NCBI GenBank assembly: GCA_900542635.1
Contig: UQOJ01000027.1
Location: 1 to 26,520 of the forward strand
Direction: 5' to 3'
DNA length: 26,520 nucleotides
Origin: an uncultured Collinsella sp.
GTDB taxonomy: Bacteria; Actinomycetota; Coriobacteriia; Coriobacteriales; Coriobacteriaceae
Shown: positions 24,437-26,520 of the stretch, piece by piece
Layout: each line of letters opens with the position of its first letter
Position numbering within the stretch: the first letter of the stretch is position 1
Program-made: the position numbers and the translations under genes
The notes under the pieces: generated by a model
What the model was told of the DNA's origin: nothing
What the model saw: the letters and a program-made list of their open reading frames with translations, nothing else
The model's database searches: none

Positions 24437-24466
24437 AAAAAAAGGCGGCCGGAAAACCCGACCACC
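24437..24466 (-). terminator. rho-independent terminator of the IIA gene
   Basis: Read leftward, the arms 24458-24466 and 24444-24452 pair over 9 bp with two G-T wobbles, followed by seven T residues (A-tract 24437-24443). It lies about 27 nt after the stop of the PTS IIA gene. Confidence 0.8.
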
Positions 24467-24492
24467 CTTGCACATCCTTTGGATGCCGCAGT

Positions 24493-25029
24493 TTACTTGC
24501 GGACGACCTTAACGATGGCGTCACCGGCGGCGACAGCGGAGTCGGCCTCGACGGTAAGCTCGACATCGGCAAACTCGGCGGTGTTGGACACGGCCACCAC
24601 GACGCAGTCCTTGTAACCGGCAGCGGCGATCTTGGCGCGGTCGATCTTGAGTATGGGCTGGCCAGCCTTCACAACGTCGTCGGCCTTGACGAAGCCCTCG
24701 AAACCATCGCCGTTCATGTTGACGGTATCGACGCCAACGTGCACCAGAACCTCGATGCCGCTATCGGACTGCAGACCCACGGCGTGACCCATGGTGACGG
24801 TCACCTTACCGTCGCAGGGAGCGTAGACCAGATCGTCCTCGGGCCACACGGCACAGCCCTTGCCCAGAACCTCGCCACCAAAGACGGGATCGGGCACGTC
24901 GGCCATCTTGATGACCTTGCCCTTGACGGGCGAGCACAGCACGTCGGCGCCGGCAGAAGCAGAGATGGAGGCCGGAGCAGCGGCAGCCGCGGGCTCAGCC
25001 TTCTTCTTGAACATATCAAACAGACCCAT
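24493..25029 (-). CDS. crr: stand-alone PTS glucose-type IIA component
   Basis: The 178-residue protein has an N-terminal amphipathic start (MGLFDMFKKKAEP) and an Ala-rich linker, as in E. coli IIA(Glc), then the IIA domain (about 30-178). Conserved features: CSPVKGKVI, DPVFGGEVLGKG, APCDGKVTV, the first active-site His in GHAVGLQSDSG and the phosphorylated His in VLVHVGVDTVNMNGDGF. It takes phosphate from HPr and passes it to a sugar-specific IIB domain; free IIA proteins also regulate transporters. No IIB or IIC gene is adjacent. GAGGAG lies about 7 nt before the ATG at 25029. Substrate is not certain: the family also serves N-acetylglucosamine and other sugars. The divergent RpiR-type gene may regulate it. 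Confidence 0.93.
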   Translation of the reverse strand: MGLFDMFKKKAEPAAAAAPASISASAGADVLCSPVKGKVIKMADVPDPVFGGEVLGKGCAVWPEDDLVYAPCDGKVTVTMGHAVGLQSDSGIEVLVHVGVDTVNMNGDGFEGFVKADDVVKAGQPILKIDRAKIAAAGYKDCVVVAVSNTAEFADVELTVEADSAVAAGDAIVKVVRK

Positions 25030-25050
25030 ACGTTTTCTCCTCTTGATTAA

Positions 25051-25107
25051 GCGCAACGTTGTGCGCATGCCTACGGTAATTATAGTGCCAAATGGCCAAA
25101 ATACTAA
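25051..25107 (-). promoter_or_regulatory. promoter and possible operator of the IIA gene
   Basis: Read leftward, -10 TATAAT (25079-25084) and -35 TTAGTA (25102-25107) are 17 nt apart. Just downstream of the expected start, GCGCAACGTTGTGCGC (25051-25066) has palindromic character (GCGCA/TGCGC with AACGTT inside) and could be an operator or a leader hairpin. Confidence 0.55.
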
Positions 25108-25109
25108 GG

Positions 25110-25355
25110 TGGGGACTCGAATCGCGAGCCCTTCTCGGTAGTGCTCGTGGGATGAGCATCTCCTTTGCATCGCGGTTCGATAAGCCGAGTATCGCCCACG
25201 CGCGGGACGGGCAGAAGCGGGCGCGCCAAACCCGACACTTCTTTTCGCGCCCACGGACTGCCGCCGCCCCGTCCCTGACACTTCCTGATACCGACCGAAA
25301 CGTGCCAAAATAAGCCTGTCCCCTTTTAGCCGATTTAGCGAGTGTGGGAGTTCGC
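25110..25355. other. divergent intergenic region with a partial GGGACAGGTTT-family repeat
   Basis: No supported gene is seen in this gap of about 245 nt. Positions 25304-25327 repeat one arm of the palindrome at 17463-17533 (CCAAAATAAGCCTGTCCC), and TCCCTGACACTTCCTGATA lies before it at 25271-25289. The stretch 25114-25132 forms a weak hairpin that superficially resembles a tRNA T-arm. The region ends at the RpiR ribosome site. Confidence 0.5.
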
Positions 25356-26210
25356 ATGGATATCAAACGCAAGATCACCGAGGCGCAGGGCCTCACCCCC
25401 ACCGAGCAACAACTCGGCATTGCAGCCCTTGCCATCGGCGAGGACATCCGCGGACTCTCCATCAAGGAATTCGCCGCGCGCACCAATGTTTCGGTCGCGA
25501 GCGTGCACCGGTTTTGCAAAAAGCTCGGCCTCGAGGGCTTCAAGGACCTCAAGGTCGAGCTCATCCGCTTGGCAACCGAATCGGGCAACCGACGTGACGT
25601 GGATATCAACTTTCCCTTCGACGCTACGTCCACCCCTGCGCAGGTCATGGAGCGCATGGAGGGACTCTACCAGACCACGCTGGCCGAAACGCAGGAGCTG
25701 CTCGACCCCACGCAGCTTGACCACGCCGCCAAGCTCATCGCGAACGCCCGACAGGTCGACATCTACACGGGCTCGCATAACCTGTATCCAGCGGGAATGT
25801 TCCGCGACCGCCTGCTCTCGGCCGGCAAGAGCGCCACATGCTACGGCAACATCGAGGCACAGGTGCGCACGGCGCTTGCCTCGGATTCAGACCGCGCGGC
25901 GATCGTTATCTCCTACAGCGGCCTTGCGCCCAACCTCAAGATAATCTTGCCGATTCTCGGCAGTCGGCATGTCCCGGTCATCGTCATCGGCACGCCTTAT
26001 TGCGCGCGCATTCACCCTGGCTTTGCCGCCTACCTTACGGTGAGTGACCACGAGAGCATGACGCACCGCATCACGCAGTTCGCAAGCCACATCGCCGTGC
26101 AATACGTACTCGATTCGCTCTACAGCAGCTACTTCGCCAAAGACTACGCCCACTGCGCCGAATTCCTAGAGCGCTCATTCCCCTACACCCGCCTGCCCGG
26201 GCTCAAGTAG
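25356..26210 (+). CDS. MurR/RpiR-family transcription regulator
   Basis: The 284-residue protein has an N-terminal helix-turn-helix domain of RpiR type (about 1-77: LTPTEQQLGIAALAIGEDI, LSIKEFAARTNVSVASVHRF, CKKLGLEGFKDLKVEL) and a C-terminal SIS sugar-phosphate domain (about 110-250: VDIYTGSHNLYPAGMFRDRL, AIVISYSGLAPNL, VPVIVIGTPYCARI). Such regulators bind phosphosugars or amino-sugar phosphates. The ATG at 25356 is chosen because GGGAG lies 5 nt upstream; GTG codons just before overlap that site. It is divergent from the PTS IIA gene 326 nt away, an obvious but untested target. A degenerate palindromic repeat begins right behind the stop. Confidence 0.92.
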   Translation: MDIKRKITEAQGLTPTEQQLGIAALAIGEDIRGLSIKEFAARTNVSVASVHRFCKKLGLEGFKDLKVELIRLATESGNRRDVDINFPFDATSTPAQVMERMEGLYQTTLAETQELLDPTQLDHAAKLIANARQVDIYTGSHNLYPAGMFRDRLLSAGKSATCYGNIEAQVRTALASDSDRAAIVISYSGLAPNLKIILPILGSRHVPVIVIGTPYCARIHPGFAAYLTVSDHESMTHRITQFASHIAVQYVLDSLYSSYFAKDYAHCAEFLERSFPYTRLPGLK

Positions 26211-26213
26211 CCA

Positions 26214-26236
26214 TTTAAAAACATCCCCAATGACTA
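26214..26236. repeat. degenerate half-copy of the GGGGACGTTCTT repeat
   Basis: TTTAAAAACATCCCCAATGA and the following CTA match the right arm of the intact palindrome at 26416-26438 with two changes. It starts 4 nt after the RpiR stop codon. Confidence 0.5.
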
Positions 26237-26238
26237 AC

Positions 26239-26276
26239 GGCCGACCTAATAACGACTTCTCGTCATTAGGTCGGCC
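26239..26276. terminator. strong hairpin behind the RpiR gene
   Basis: The arms GGCCGACCTAAT (26239-26250) and 26265-26276 are perfectly complementary over 12 bp. After one mismatch, an inner ACGA/TCGT stem closes a CTTC loop. There is no T-tract, but it is the first strong structure after the RpiR stop and may end its transcript. Confidence 0.5.
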
Positions 26277-26284
26277 ATATCGAC

Positions 26285-26320
26285 TCTAATAACTATTTAT
26301 TCCGTAAACTCGTTATTAGA
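26285..26320. repeat. AT-rich 9-bp hairpin
   Basis: The arms TCTAATAAC (26285-26293) and GTTATTAGA (26312-26320) are perfectly complementary around an 18-nt loop. The CTAATAAC element also occurs in the preceding hairpin, so the two may have a common origin. Confidence 0.45.
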
Positions 26321-26355
26321 ATCTGACGCAGGAGGCCAGGCTCACATGTGGTGAT

Positions 26356-26438
26356 TAGTCATTGGGGACGTTCTTAAACGACTAGTCAAACAAGAACGTC
26401 CCCGGCAACTAGCCATTTAAGAACGTCCCCAATGACTA
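26356..26438. repeat. 23-bp perfect palindrome of the GGGGACGTTCTT family
   Basis: The arms 26356-26378 and 26416-26438 are perfectly complementary over 23 bp. The 37-nt loop contains a further half-site AAGAACGTCCCC and two ACTAG elements. After the right arm come ACCCCGGCAACGCCG, the same junction as in structured repeat C, but the rest of that element is missing. Confidence 0.7.
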
Positions 26439-26475
26439 CCCCGGCAACGCCGATGATTTGGCAACGACAGACACT

Positions 26476-26520
26476 ATGACCCAATCCGAGGGCACTAAAA
26501 AGACAGGAGCCCCCGCTCGT
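26476..26520 (+). CDS. possible gene start, cut by the window end
   Basis: An ATG at 26476 opens a frame that runs to the window edge for 15 codons (MTQSEGTKKTGAPAR). The Lys/Ala/Pro-rich start is plausible for a real protein, but no ribosome site precedes it. An AGGAG at about 26507-26511 could instead serve a start beyond the window. No function can be given. Confidence 0.25.
   Translation, partial: MTQSEGTKKTGAPAR

Noticed and set aside
25105..25140. Sequence resembling a tRNA T-arm on the minus strand
   Set aside because: TTCGAGTCCC is present, but the flanking bases do not form the T-stem and no acceptor, D-arm or anticodon arm can be found.
26211..26440. CRISPR-like array at the window end
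   Set aside because: The repeats are palindromic, unequal in length and not regularly spaced, and no spacers or cas genes are present.

Overview
The window reads as chromosomal DNA of a high-GC, anaerobic actinobacterium of the class Coriobacteriia, most likely Collinsella or a close relative. The grounds are a dnaK-grpE-dnaJ-hspR cluster of actinobacterial type, a 2x[4Fe-4S] ferredoxin, [NiFe]-hydrogenase maturation genes, a GHKL/LytTR two-component pair, strong C/G bias at third codon positions, and many short palindromic intergenic repeats. The genus is an inference from gene content and cannot be proved without a database search. There are no rRNA or tRNA genes, no CRISPR array, no prophage and no intact transposase.

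Layout. 1-1360: a repeat-rich stretch around one membrane-anchored protein of unknown function. 1375-3675 (-): an aconitase-superfamily hydratase. 3847-4065: the first copy of a structured repeat. 4066-8365 (-): the heat-shock cluster dnaK-grpE-dnaJ-hspR. 8900-9085 (+): ferredoxin. 9178-13045 (-): the NAD operon nadA-nadB-nadC-niaR, with a promoter and twin palindromic operator in front of nadA. 13339-15338 (+): LytTR response regulator and GHKL kinase. 15413-15988 (-): a protein resembling a decayed uracil-DNA glycosylase. 16125-16445 (+): thioredoxin. 16677-17439 (+): a small His-rich protein coupled to a NikR-type nickel regulator. 17557-22618 (+): hypF, hypC, hypD, hypE. 22742-23410 (+): HAD phosphatase. 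23458-23694: a palindromic repeat fused to the second copy of the structured repeat. 23698-25029 (-): a lipoprotein and a stand-alone PTS IIA(Glc) protein. 25356-26210 (+): RpiR-family regulator. 26211-26520: dense palindromes and perhaps the start of another gene.

How the parts fit. NiaR probably represses its own nadABC operon. NikR and the small His-rich protein sit directly before the hyp genes, which build and insert the Fe(CN)2CO group of [NiFe]-hydrogenase, so nickel sensing and hydrogenase maturation are neighbours. hypA, hypB and the hydrogenase subunits are not in the window. The IIA protein and the divergent RpiR regulator suggest sugar or amino-sugar control.

The strongest unexplained signal is a pair of roughly 215-nt elements, 3847-4065 and 23482-23694. 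They share sequence blocks and loops, but the paired arms have changed together in three hairpins, so structure is conserved over sequence. Each element lies directly behind the stop codon of a minus-strand gene. A second palindrome family (core GGGGACGTTCTT) and a third (core GGGACAGGTTT) are also present.
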